Positions 6,961 to 14,391 of a stretch of DNA of 18,674 nucleotides are shown here, piece after piece. The position numbers and the translations under genes were made by a program. Under the pieces are notes generated by a model, which was not told where the DNA came from, searched no databases, and worked only from the letters and a program-made list of their open reading frames with translations. The DNA is from Flavobacteriaceae bacterium (GTDB lineage Bacteria > Bacteroidota > Bacteroidia > Flavobacteriales > Flavobacteriaceae). Positions within the stretch are counted from its first letter, which is position 1; each line of letters opens with the position of its first letter. The stretch is taken from positions 1 through 18,674 of the forward strand of contig JACXVH010000006.1 in the NCBI GenBank assembly GCA_014763515.1, given 5' to 3'.

Positions 6961-9372
6961 ATGTTAAAATGGCTTAGCACCAGTTTCTGGGATTACATAG
7001 CGAATAAAATATTACGAAATAGAGTTGCGCTTTTAATTATAATTATTGCATTTACAGTTTTTATGGCAATGCAATGGAAAAATATGCGCTTTACTTACAC
7101 TGAAGCTAATCTTTTACCTGATCATCATGAAGTAAATATTCAATACAAAAGCTTTTTAGATAAATTTGGCGAAGAAGGAAATCTTATCGTTATTGGTTTT
7201 AAAGACAGTACTTTTTTTAATGCCAGAAACTTAAAAACTTGGGAAAAATTTATTACAAACATTAAAAAAGACAAAGCAGTAGATTTTACAATTTCTATTG
7301 AAGATTTAAGAGTTTTAGAAAAAGATACTTTACAGCAAAAATTTAAATTAGTTCCTTTTGTTTCTAATGATAAAGTTTCTGATGAATATTTAAAACAAAA
7401 AGAAAAAGAGCTTTTTAATGATTTACCTTTTTATGAAGGTATGTTATTCAACAAAGAATCTGGAGCGGTACGTTTTGCTATTTATATGAACAAAAAAATA
7501 GTAAACACTGCTGCTAGAAAAGATTTCGTTTTAAAATATTTAAGCAAAGATAAAATTAAAGCACTTGAAAAAGAAATGGGAATTGATATTCGCATTTCTG
7601 GGATGCCCTATATTAGAACTTTAAATTCTCAAAGTATAATAGATGAAATTGGTTTGTTTGTTGGCGCTGCCCTTGGTGTAACTTCTTTATTATTTTTCTT
7701 CTTTTTTAGAAGCTTCAGAGCTACATTTATATCAATGTTAGTAGTTATAATTGGTGTAATGTGGTCTTTTGGAACTCTTGGATTATTAAATTATGAAATA
7801 ACTGTCCTTACCGCAATTATTCCCCCACTAATTATTGTTATTGGAATTCCTAATTGTATTTTCTTAATTAATAAATACCAACAAGAAGTTAAAAAACATG
7901 GAAATAAGGCAAAATCTTTACAACGTGTAATTTCTAAAGTTGGCAACGCAACCTTAATGACTAACTTAACAACAGCTGCTGGTTTTGCAACTTTTATTGT
8001 AACCGAAAGTGAATTGTTAAAAGAATTTGGTATTGTAGCTTCGTTAAACATTGTATCATTGTTCTTACTTTGTTTAATTATAATTCCTATTGCATATAGT
8101 TACATGCCTTTGCCAAAGGAAAAGCACTTAGCACATTTGGGTAAAAACTACATGAAATCTTTTATTACTTGGATTGAAAATACAATTAGAAAACATTCTG
8201 TTGCTATTTTTGCAGTTGCAATTGGCTTGTTAGTCTTTGGTATTATTGGAATCTATCAAATAAAAGTTTCAGGAAGCATTATTGAAGACATGCCTAAAAA
8301 CACTGGTTTTTTCGATGATATTATTTTCTACGAACAAGAATTTGATGGTGTAATGCCATTAGAAATAATGATCGACACTAAAAAACCGAAAGGCGCTTTA
8401 AAATCAGTTACATTAAAACGCATTAACGAATTACAAGAAACAATTGAAGAAATTCCTGAATTATCAAAACCCGTTTCTATAGTTAATGTTGTAAAATATG
8501 CAAAACAAACGTTTTACAATGGTAATCCTGAATATTATGAATTACCCACAAAACAAGAAGAAGCTTTTATTTTAACTTACATAAAAAACTCGACTAAAAA
8601 AGGAAACGACAACATGATGAAAAGTTATGTTGATAGTACTGGTCAATATGCACGTATCACGACTTTTATGCGAGATATTGGCACTGATAAAATGGCTAAA
8701 ATTGAAGAACGCTTACAACATAAAATTGATAAACTATTTCCAAAAGAACGCTATACTGTTACCATGACAGGTAAGGCTTACGTTTTTGAAAAAGGAACTC
8801 ATTATTTAGTTCATAATTTAGTTTTATCTCTTTTATTTGCCATTTTACTAATATCGTTATTAATGGCATATTTATTCCGTTCTTTTAAAATGATAGTTGT
8901 GTCTTTATTACCAAATATTTTACCATTAATAATGACGGCTGGCTTAATGGGCTTTCTAGGTATCCCTATTAAACCTTCAACAATTCTGGTATTTAGTATT
9001 GCTTTTGGTATTTCGATAGATGACACTATTCACTTTTTAGCAAAATATAGACAAGAATTAAAAGCTAATAATTGGAAAATTAAACGCTCGGTTTATGCAA
9101 CAGTAAAAGAAGCTGGAATTAGTATGTTCTATACTTCAGTAGTTTTATTCTTTGGCTTTTCTGTTTTTACATTATCTAGTTTTGGAGGAACAGTCGCATT
9201 AGGTAGTTTGGTAGCCACCACATTACTTTTTGCTATGCTTTCAAATCTTATTTTGTTGCCAGCATTATTACTTTCCTTAGAGAAATCTGTTGCTAACGAA
9301 GAAGAATTTCCAGAACCTACAATAGATATTTTAGCAGAAGATTTAGAAGAAGATAGTTCTCAAATACAATAA
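6961..9372 (+). CDS. RND/MMPL-family exporter
   Basis: This 803-residue polytopic inner-membrane protein belongs to the RND superfamily branch of COG1033-like exporters. It has the duplicated layout: TM1 at about 20-40, a large periplasmic loop, then a cluster of five helices from about 229. A second copy follows, with a helix near 410, a loop, and a final cluster from about 625. The second half carries the proton-relay motif SIDDTIHF (Asp687, Asp688). At the matching place in the first half the sequence is VIGIPNCIF (Asn298), with no acidic residue. The tail is acidic and cytosolic. Relatives export lipids, hopanoids or hydrophobic compounds, but the substrate cannot be read here. No membrane-fusion or TolC-like partner gene is adjacent, so it probably works alone. 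asnS follows behind its own putative -7 element. Confidence 0.88.
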   Translation: MLKWLSTSFWDYIANKILRNRVALLIIIIAFTVFMAMQWKNMRFTYTEANLLPDHHEVNIQYKSFLDKFGEEGNLIVIGFKDSTFFNARNLKTWEKFITNIKKDKAVDFTISIEDLRVLEKDTLQQKFKLVPFVSNDKVSDEYLKQKEKELFNDLPFYEGMLFNKESGAVRFAIYMNKKIVNTAARKDFVLKYLSKDKIKALEKEMGIDIRISGMPYIRTLNSQSIIDEIGLFVGAALGVTSLLFFFFFRSFRATFISMLVVIIGVMWSFGTLGLLNYEITVLTAIIPPLIIVIGIPNCIFLINKYQQEVKKHGNKAKSLQRVISKVGNATLMTNLTTAAGFATFIVTESELLKEFGIVASLNIVSLFLLCLIIIPIAYSYMPLPKEKHLAHLGKNYMKSFITWIENTIRKHSVAIFAVAIGLLVFGIIGIYQIKVSGSIIEDMPKNTGFFDDIIFYEQEFDGVMPLEIMIDTKKPKGALKSVTLKRINELQETIEEIPELSKPVSIVNVVKYAKQTFYNGNPEYYELPTKQEEAFILTYIKNSTKKGNDNMMKSYVDSTGQYARITTFMRDIGTDKMAKIEERLQHKIDKLFPKERYTVTMTGKAYVFEKGTHYLVHNLVLSLLFAILLISLLMAYLFRSFKMIVVSLLPNILPLIMTAGLMGFLGIPIKPSTILVFSIAFGISIDDTIHFLAKYRQELKANNWKIKRSVYATVKEAGISMFYTSVVLFFGFSVFTLSSFGGTVALGSLVATTLLFAMLSNLILLPALLLSLEKSVANEEEFPEPTIDILAEDLEEDSSQIQ

Positions 9373-9376
9373 ATTT

Positions 9377-9384
9377 TATATTTG
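9377..9384 (+). promoter_or_regulatory. -7 element for asnS
   Basis: TATATTTG, followed by C, matches TAnnTTTG and begins 5 bases after the exporter stop. No TTG lies about 19 bases upstream, within the end of the exporter gene, so the -33 half is weak or absent. Initiation here would give a leader of about 70 bases that contains the hairpin at 9400-9435. Confidence 0.4.
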
Positions 9385-9399
9385 CATTAAATTTGAAAA

Positions 9400-9435
9400 A
9401 AAATGAAAAACGAGTAACTATTCGAATTTCATTTT
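9400..9435 (+). promoter_or_regulatory. Leader hairpin upstream of asnS
   Basis: AAAATGAAAAACGA (9400-9413) and TCGAATTTCATTTT (9422-9435) pair as nine plus three base pairs around a 2x2 internal loop, closing an 8-base loop. A four-codon frame (M-K-N-E, 9403-9417), including one Asn codon, lies within it. There is no T-box sequence and no terminator stem. A regulatory role is conjecture. Confidence 0.35.
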
Positions 9436-9460
9436 ACCAATAAAAAACAATATTTTTAAA

Positions 9461-10897
9461 ATGAAACATATTAAAATAATTGATCTTTTAAACAACACTA
9501 AAACATTACAAGAAGTAACTGCAAAAGGTTGGGTTAGAACATTTAGAAACAATCAATTTATAGCATTGAATGATGGTTCTACCATTCATAATATTCAGTG
9601 CGTTGTAGATTTTGAAAATACTTCAGACGACATTTTAAAAAGAATAACAACTGGTGCGGCCATTTGTGTTAAAGGAACTTTAGTAGAAAGTCAAGGTGCT
9701 GGACAAAAAGTTGAAATCCAAGTTACTAGTTTAGAAATTTTAGGCGATTCAGATGCTGAAAAATTTCCAATGCAACCTAAGCGTCACTCTTTAGAATTCT
9801 TAAGAGAAAACGCACATTTACGAGTTAGAACAAATGTTTTTGGTGCTATTATGCGTGTGCGTTCTGTATTATCGTTTGCCGTACATCAATATTTTCAACA
9901 AAAAGGATTTGTGTATGTAAATACCCCTATTATTACAGGTTCAGATGCTGAAGGCGCTGGAGAAATGTTTCAAGTAACCGCTTTACCTTTAGATGGTTCT
10001 GCTCCTAAAAATGAAGACGGAAGCATTAACTACAAAGAAGATTTCTTCGGAAAACAAACTAACTTAACCGTTTCTGGTCAATTAGAAGGTGAAACTTTCG
10101 CAATGGCTTTAGGTCAAATTTACACTTTTGGACCAACTTTCCGTGCGGAAAATTCGAATACTTCTCGTCACTTAGCTGAGTTTTGGATGATTGAACCTGA
10201 AGTTGCTTTCAATGATTTAGCAGACAATATGGATTTAGCTGAAGATTTCATTAAATATGTAATCAAATATGCTGTTGAAAATTGTGCTGATGATTTAAAA
10301 TTCTTAGACGAACGTTTTGCTCAAGAGGAAAAACAAAAACCTCAAGCTGAACGTAGTGAAATGACATTATTAGAAAAATTAAACTTTGTATTAGAAAATA
10401 ACTTCAAACGTGTTTCTTATACAGAAGCTATAGATATTTTAAAAGATTCTACTCCTAATAAAAAGAAAAAATTCCAATATTTAATTGAGGAATGGGGTGC
10501 TGATTTACAAAGTGAACACGAACGTTTCTTAGTTGAAAAACACTTTAAATGCCCAGTAATTTTATTCGACTATCCAGCAAAAATTAAAGCATTCTACATG
10601 CGTTTAAATGAAGATGGAAAAACCGTAAGAGCAATGGATATCTTATTTCCAGGAATTGGAGAAATTGTGGGTGGTTCTCAAAGAGAAGAGCGTTACGATG
10701 TTTTAGTTGAAAAAATGAAAGCATTAGGTATCGATGAAGAAGAATTATGGTGGTACCTAGATACTAGAAGATTTGGTTCTGCTGTTCATTCAGGTTTTGG
10801 ATTAGGATTTGAACGTTTAGTGCTTTTTGTAACCGGAATGACTAATATTCGTGATGTAATCCCCTTCCCAAGAACGCCACAAAACGCAGAATTTTAA
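9461..10897 (+). CDS. asnS: Asparaginyl-tRNA synthetase
   Basis: This class IIb cytosolic synthetase charges tRNA-Asn with asparagine using ATP. The 478-residue length is normal. An N-terminal OB-fold anticodon-binding domain spans about 1-115 (KGWVRTFRNNQFIALNDG). The catalytic core then shows GSDAEGAGEMF (about 160-170), the motif 2 region FRAENSNTSRHLAEF (about 227-241), and motif 3, GFGLGFERLVLF (445-456), followed by RDVIPFPRTP. The HLAEFWMIEPE segment distinguishes AsnRS from AspRS. It has its own putative promoter, a leader hairpin, and a terminator before rpoN. Its presence implies direct Asn-tRNA charging. Confidence 0.97.
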   Translation: MKHIKIIDLLNNTKTLQEVTAKGWVRTFRNNQFIALNDGSTIHNIQCVVDFENTSDDILKRITTGAAICVKGTLVESQGAGQKVEIQVTSLEILGDSDAEKFPMQPKRHSLEFLRENAHLRVRTNVFGAIMRVRSVLSFAVHQYFQQKGFVYVNTPIITGSDAEGAGEMFQVTALPLDGSAPKNEDGSINYKEDFFGKQTNLTVSGQLEGETFAMALGQIYTFGPTFRAENSNTSRHLAEFWMIEPEVAFNDLADNMDLAEDFIKYVIKYAVENCADDLKFLDERFAQEEKQKPQAERSEMTLLEKLNFVLENNFKRVSYTEAIDILKDSTPNKKKKFQYLIEEWGADLQSEHERFLVEKHFKCPVILFDYPAKIKAFYMRLNEDGKTVRAMDILFPGIGEIVGGSQREERYDVLVEKMKALGIDEEELWWYLDTRRFGSAVHSGFGLGFERLVLFVTGMTNIRDVIPFPRTPQNAEF

Positions 10898-10916
10898 TAA
10901 AAAACTTAGTATAATT

Positions 10917-10962
10917 AAGTTTAGTTGTTTAACTTTATATAGTAAAACAGCTAAACTTTTTT
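10917..10962 (+). terminator. Rho-independent terminator between asnS and rpoN
   Basis: AAGTTTAGTTGTTT (10917-10930) pairs with AAACAGCTAAACTT (10945-10958) as 14 pairs including one G-U wobble, with a 14-base loop and a run of six T (10957-10962). The stem is AT-rich, so its strength is moderate. It ends only 14 bases before the rpoN ATG, so the rpoN promoter must overlap or lie upstream, or rpoN is read by partial read-through. Confidence 0.65.
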
Positions 10963-10976
10963 AATTTAAATCGTTT

Positions 10977-12443
10977 ATGTTAAAACAAAATTTACAACTT
11001 AAACTTTCTCAAAAATTATCTCCTCAGCAAATTCAATTAATGAAATTGATTCAATTGCCTACACAAGCTTTTGAACAACGTTTACAAGAAGAATTAGTTG
11101 AAAATCCAGCACTTGAAAGTGGTAAGGAAGAAAATGTAGATTTTGACGAATATGGTGATAGTTCGGTTGATGATTATGACGATTATGACAATGAACATAT
11201 TGACGCTGATGACATTAACATAGACGAATATTTAAGTAACGACGAAACTCCTGATTATAAATACCAAAGTAATAACTACAGTGATGACGATGAAGATAGA
11301 AGTATGCCTTTCGTTGCTGGAGTAACATTTCATCAAGATTTACTAAACCAACTCAATACTTTTATTTTAAATGATACCGAAAAAGATATTGCTGAGTTTT
11401 TAGTAGGCAGTATTGATGATACAGGTTATATAAGAAGAACCGTACAAGATATGGTTGATGATATGGCTTTTACACAAGGTATTTATACAGATGAAACTAC
11501 AATACAAAATATCTTAAAACATATTGTACAAGAACTGGAACCATCTGGTGTGGGTGCAAGAGATTTACAAGAATGTTTACTATTACAATTAAAACACAAA
11601 ACTCCTACAGAATCTGTTGAACTAGCCATTGATATTATAGAAAATCAATTTGATGCTTTTACAAAAAAGCATTATGACAAACTGATTCAAAAATATGAGG
11701 TTTCAAAAGAACAACTTCGAAAAGCAATTGATGAGATTGAAAAATTAAATCCAAAACCAGGAAGTGGCTTTACAGGAAACCAAAAACCTATTGAACACAT
11801 AGTTCCTGACTTTACCATTAGAATTGTTGATGGAGAGTTAGAACTTTCTTTAAACGGAAGAAATGCTCCAGAACTACACGTTTCTAAGGATTACCAAGAA
11901 ATGCTGCAAAGTTACAAGGTAACAAATGAAAAGTCTTCAGCTCAAAAAGATGCTGTTCAATTTATTAAACAAAAATTAGATTCGGCAAAATGGTTTATTG
12001 ATGCTATTAAACAACGTCAAGAAACACTTTTTGTAACTATGAATGCCATAATGCACTATCAAGAAGAATACTTTTTAGATGGTGATGAAACCAAACTAAA
12101 ACCAATGATTCTTAAAGACATTGCTGATTTAGTTGGTCTTGATATTTCTACAATATCTAGGGTTGCCAATAGTAAATATGTCGAAACACCTTATGGTACT
12201 AAATTAATTAAAGATTTCTTTAGTGAAGCCATGAAAAACACTGAAGGTGAAGATGTTTCTACTATTGAAATTAAAAAAATATTACAAAATGTAATTGACG
12301 AAGAAGATAAACGAAAACCTTTACCTGACGATAAACTGGCAGAAATATTAAAAGAAAAAGGTTATCCAATTGCCCGAAGAACAGTAGCTAAATATAGAGA
12401 ACAGCTCGATATTCCTGTGGCTCGTTTAAGAAAAAAAATATAA
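10977..12443 (+). CDS. rpoN: RNA polymerase sigma-54 factor
   Basis: This alternative sigma factor recognises -24/-12 promoters and needs an AAA+ activator. The 488 residues show the full layout. The Gln/Leu-rich region I is at about 1-50 (LKLSQKLSPQQIQLMKLIQL). The acidic region II (about 55-105) is rich in DD and DY pairs. The core-binding domain is at about 115-300 (DFLVGSIDDTGYI; LEPSGVGARDLQECLLLQL). The central helix-turn-helix includes DLVGLDISTISRVANSKYV. The RpoN box ARRTVAKYRE is at 466-475, near the C-terminus. Region I and the RpoN box are intact, so it should be functional. No bEBP activator or phosphotransferase-type nitrogen genes are adjacent. It follows the asnS terminator closely. 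Confidence 0.97.
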   Translation: MLKQNLQLKLSQKLSPQQIQLMKLIQLPTQAFEQRLQEELVENPALESGKEENVDFDEYGDSSVDDYDDYDNEHIDADDINIDEYLSNDETPDYKYQSNNYSDDDEDRSMPFVAGVTFHQDLLNQLNTFILNDTEKDIAEFLVGSIDDTGYIRRTVQDMVDDMAFTQGIYTDETTIQNILKHIVQELEPSGVGARDLQECLLLQLKHKTPTESVELAIDIIENQFDAFTKKHYDKLIQKYEVSKEQLRKAIDEIEKLNPKPGSGFTGNQKPIEHIVPDFTIRIVDGELELSLNGRNAPELHVSKDYQEMLQSYKVTNEKSSAQKDAVQFIKQKLDSAKWFIDAIKQRQETLFVTMNAIMHYQEEYFLDGDETKLKPMILKDIADLVGLDISTISRVANSKYVETPYGTKLIKDFFSEAMKNTEGEDVSTIEIKKILQNVIDEEDKRKPLPDDKLAEILKEKGYPIARRTVAKYREQLDIPVARLRKKI

Positions 12444-12462
12444 CAAAAACTCTTGTGGTTTA

Positions 12463-12558
12463 ATAATTAGCCCCGATTGAAATGATAGCTTCCAATTATT
12501 GGAACTAAAATGAAAAGCGGGTAAAAGGACAACAACTACAACTAAAGTATCGCTTTGA
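12463..12558 (+). repeat. Probable degenerate Flavobacterium-type intergenic repeat
   Basis: The gap between rpoN and the next gene contains AGCCCCGATTGAAATG, then TTCCAA-TTA-TTGGAA (perfect arms, 12490-12504), then AAGCGGGTAA and a tail ending TATCGCTTTGA. The order AGCCCCGATTGAAA...AGCGGG recalls a dispersed intergenic element I know from many Flavobacterium genomes. The match is from memory and partial. The stretch is richer in C and G than other gaps here. It encodes no protein; no promoter or terminator is evident in it. Confidence 0.45.
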
Positions 12559-13173
12559 ATGAAAAGTAACTCTTTTTTACCTATATTTTCATATATATTT
12601 CATCCTATATTTATTACAGCATACGGAACACTATATTTTTTCTTAGTTGCTCCACACACAGCCCCTGAGCGCTTACAATATTTAATTTTAATACAAGTAA
12701 GTATCTTAACTTTATTAATGCCTCTGGCGCTTTATTTTTTATTTATTTCACTAGGCATTGTAACATCATTTACTGAGGCTAGTATAAAGGAACGAAAGAT
12801 TCCTGTATTAATACAGTGTTTTTTGTTTTTTGCTTTGCTGTATATTATGAAAGAAAATAATACTATACCCGAATTATTTTATTTTTATACTGGGGGATTT
12901 TTTAGTGCTATTTTAGCTTTTATAGCTATTCTTCTAAAATATAAAGCTAGTTTACACATGATAGGAATAACTTCATTAGCTTGCTTTGTGTATGCTGTAG
13001 CTGTTTACCATCAATTGCCTTATTTAAATATGGTAGCTTTTGCAATAGTTTGCATGGGATTAGTTGCAACTTCAAGGCTTTACATGAAATCTCATACAAT
13101 GCCAGAATTATTTGTGGGATTTTTAATCGGTTTACTACCTCAATATTTTATTTGGAAAGATTTAGTTTTATAA
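12559..13173 (+). CDS. PAP2-like integral membrane protein
   Basis: This 204-residue hydrophobic protein has about six membrane helices (roughly 10-30, 40-68, 82-98, 108-127, 134-150, 156-172, then 181-196). It carries motifs arranged like the type 2 phosphatidic acid phosphatase (PAP2) family: KERKIP (77-82), K-A-S-L-H (129-133) in place of the usual PSGH, and TSRLYMKSHTMPELFVGFLIG (split around 171-191), with SR-x5-H spacing and conserved glycines. Relatives remove phosphate from lipid phosphates at the membrane. The motifs are divergent, with Glu183 where many family members have Asp, so activity is uncertain. The stop overlaps the convergent beta-barrel gene by 6 bases, and no terminator lies between them. 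Confidence 0.6.
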   Translation: MKSNSFLPIFSYIFHPIFITAYGTLYFFLVAPHTAPERLQYLILIQVSILTLLMPLALYFLFISLGIVTSFTEASIKERKIPVLIQCFLFFALLYIMKENNTIPELFYFYTGGFFSAILAFIAILLKYKASLHMIGITSLACFVYAVAVYHQLPYLNMVAFAIVCMGLVATSRLYMKSHTMPELFVGFLIGLLPQYFIWKDLVL

Positions 13174-13827
13174 AATATAAAATATAAATCCAAGGTTAAA
13201 ATTTGACAAACGATTAGTTCCATCTTTAAAAACAGGATTTAAACCATAATAAATATAAGGGTTCCAAGTATTATAACCAACTGACAAATAAGCTCCATAT
13301 TGCCATCTATTAACATTACTTAGAATGTTTTCTTTGTCATTCCCAAAAGAAGATTCAAATTTTAATTTTGCATTTAACACATAGGTTGCTTTAATTCCAG
13401 CATAAATTCTCCAAAATTTATGACTTAAAGGTGTTGCATTTCTCCATCTTATTTCAAGCGGAATATCAATACCATGTGTAACAATTGTGGTTTTAATGTT
13501 TTCAGAAGTTCCAGAATCTGGAATCAAAATATCTGAATTAATAAATTGTTTGATATTATTATAAGAATAACCTAACCCAGGAGCAATTGCCCAATTTCTG
13601 TCTTTCGACAATGGAAAATCTCTCAAGAAACCTCCAGAAAATCCTTGAGAAAAACCAAATTGCTTAAAACCACTTGGCCTATTTTGTACTAAATTGTAAC
13701 TAATAGAAACATAAAACTGATCTTCTCTAAATAATGAATCAACCACTTTGTAAGGAGCATTTTTATCATCTTGAGAAAAAGAAAAAAAGAATGTAAAAAA
13801 AGAAATTATAAAAAAGTATTTCTTCAC
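13168..13827 (-). CDS. PorT-like outer-membrane beta-barrel protein
   Basis: This 219-residue protein has a signal peptide (residues 1-18, rich in Phe and Ser, ending FSFSQ) and then alternating strands typical of an eight-stranded OMP_b-brl barrel. Examples are QFYVSISYNLVQ, WAIAPGLGYSYNNI, IPLEIRWR, IYAGIKATYVL, GAYLSVGYN and FNLGFIFYIL. This is the broad family annotated as porin family or PorT family; a role in type IX secretion cannot be inferred from fold alone. The start codon is GTG (13825-13827). I chose it because the signal peptide begins there and no in-frame ATG lies just upstream. It follows the exbD pair in the same direction but behind a strong terminator, so it needs read-through or its own promoter. 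Confidence 0.75.
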   Translation of the reverse strand: MKKYFFIISFFTFFFSFSQDDKNAPYKVVDSLFREDQFYVSISYNLVQNRPSGFKQFGFSQGFSGGFLRDFPLSKDRNWAIAPGLGYSYNNIKQFINSDILIPDSGTSENIKTTIVTHGIDIPLEIRWRNATPLSHKFWRIYAGIKATYVLNAKLKFESSFGNDKENILSNVNRWQYGAYLSVGYNTWNPYIYYGLNPVFKDGTNRLSNFNLGFIFYIL

Positions 13828-13851
13828 TTGGTATTTTTTTATAAAAGTAAT

Positions 13852-13878
13852 AAAAAAAGGTACGCAATGCGTACCTTT
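13852..13878 (-). terminator. Rho-independent terminator of the exb operon
   Basis: AAAGGTACGC (13856-13865) and GCGTACCTTT (13869-13878) make a perfect 10-bp stem with a 3-base loop. On the minus strand the stem runs into seven T (13852-13858). It lies 21 bases after the stop of the second exbD and 24 bases before the GTG of the barrel gene, so it either separates the two or acts as a partial attenuator. Confidence 0.9.
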
Positions 13879-13899
13879 CTATATAAAGATGAAAAGAAT

Positions 13900-14373
13900 T
13901 TAATCTACAGGATTCCCTTGATTAGTTGTATAGTTAACCTTTAATTGATCAACTTTACGTAGTTCTTGTTTAATATCTTGAACAAGTCCCATTTTTACTT
14001 CTCTGTCTATTTTCAAAGAAGCTGTTAAATATTTTTCGTCTTCAGAATTACGAGAAGCTCTCTCAGTAATTACGAAGTTACGAATATCTGCTACTGAAGA
14101 TATCTTATCGTTTAATTGAATACGATCAGATGATCCTAAAGTAGACTTGTAGTTATCTTTTGCTTTACCAGCATAAATATACATAACATATTGTTTTTTA
14201 TGCAATTTTGCAGTTTGATTAGCCTTTGGTAATCTATTCTCAATCATTAAATCACTATCTTTCATTGTCGTAGCGGTCATGAAAAAGAACAATAGCATAA
14301 ATACAATATCAGGTAATGATGCTGTTGAAATGGCAGGAAGTGCTCCTGATTTTTTCTTTTTAAATTTAGACAT
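13900..14373 (-). CDS. exbD: ExbD/TolR-type biopolymer transport protein (second copy)
   Basis: This is a 157-residue inner-membrane protein with a short basic cytosolic N-terminus (MSKFKKKKSG), one membrane helix at about 22-38 and a periplasmic domain. The helix begins LPDIVFMLLFFF, with Asp22 at the position of the proton-carrying Asp of ExbD and TolR. The C-terminal part (YLTASLKIDREVKMGLVQDIKQELRK) fits the small periplasmic ExbD fold. It differs strongly from the first exbD product, with no CxxC insert and a shorter tail, so the two are not recent duplicates. It begins 18 bases after the first exbD and is the last gene before the operon terminator. With ExbB it would couple proton flow to energy transfer across the periplasm. 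Confidence 0.87.
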   Translation of the reverse strand: MSKFKKKKSGALPAISTASLPDIVFMLLFFFMTATTMKDSDLMIENRLPKANQTAKLHKKQYVMYIYAGKAKDNYKSTLGSSDRIQLNDKISSVADIRNFVITERASRNSEDEKYLTASLKIDREVKMGLVQDIKQELRKVDQLKVNYTTNQGNPVD

Positions 14374-14391
14374 ATCTTCTAAAATTAAATG

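Noticed and set aside
9385..9460. T-box riboswitch upstream of asnS
   Set aside because: No T-box sequence, specifier loop or antiterminator stem is visible, and the leader is too short.
12981..13187. 68-codon plus-strand frame within the PAP2-like gene
   Set aside because: It is an out-of-frame shadow of a membrane-protein gene and has no start signal of its own.
13852..13878. The same hairpin as a plus-strand terminator for the PAP2-like gene
   Set aside because: It lies about 680 bases beyond that gene's stop, and the plus-strand side has only three T after the stem.
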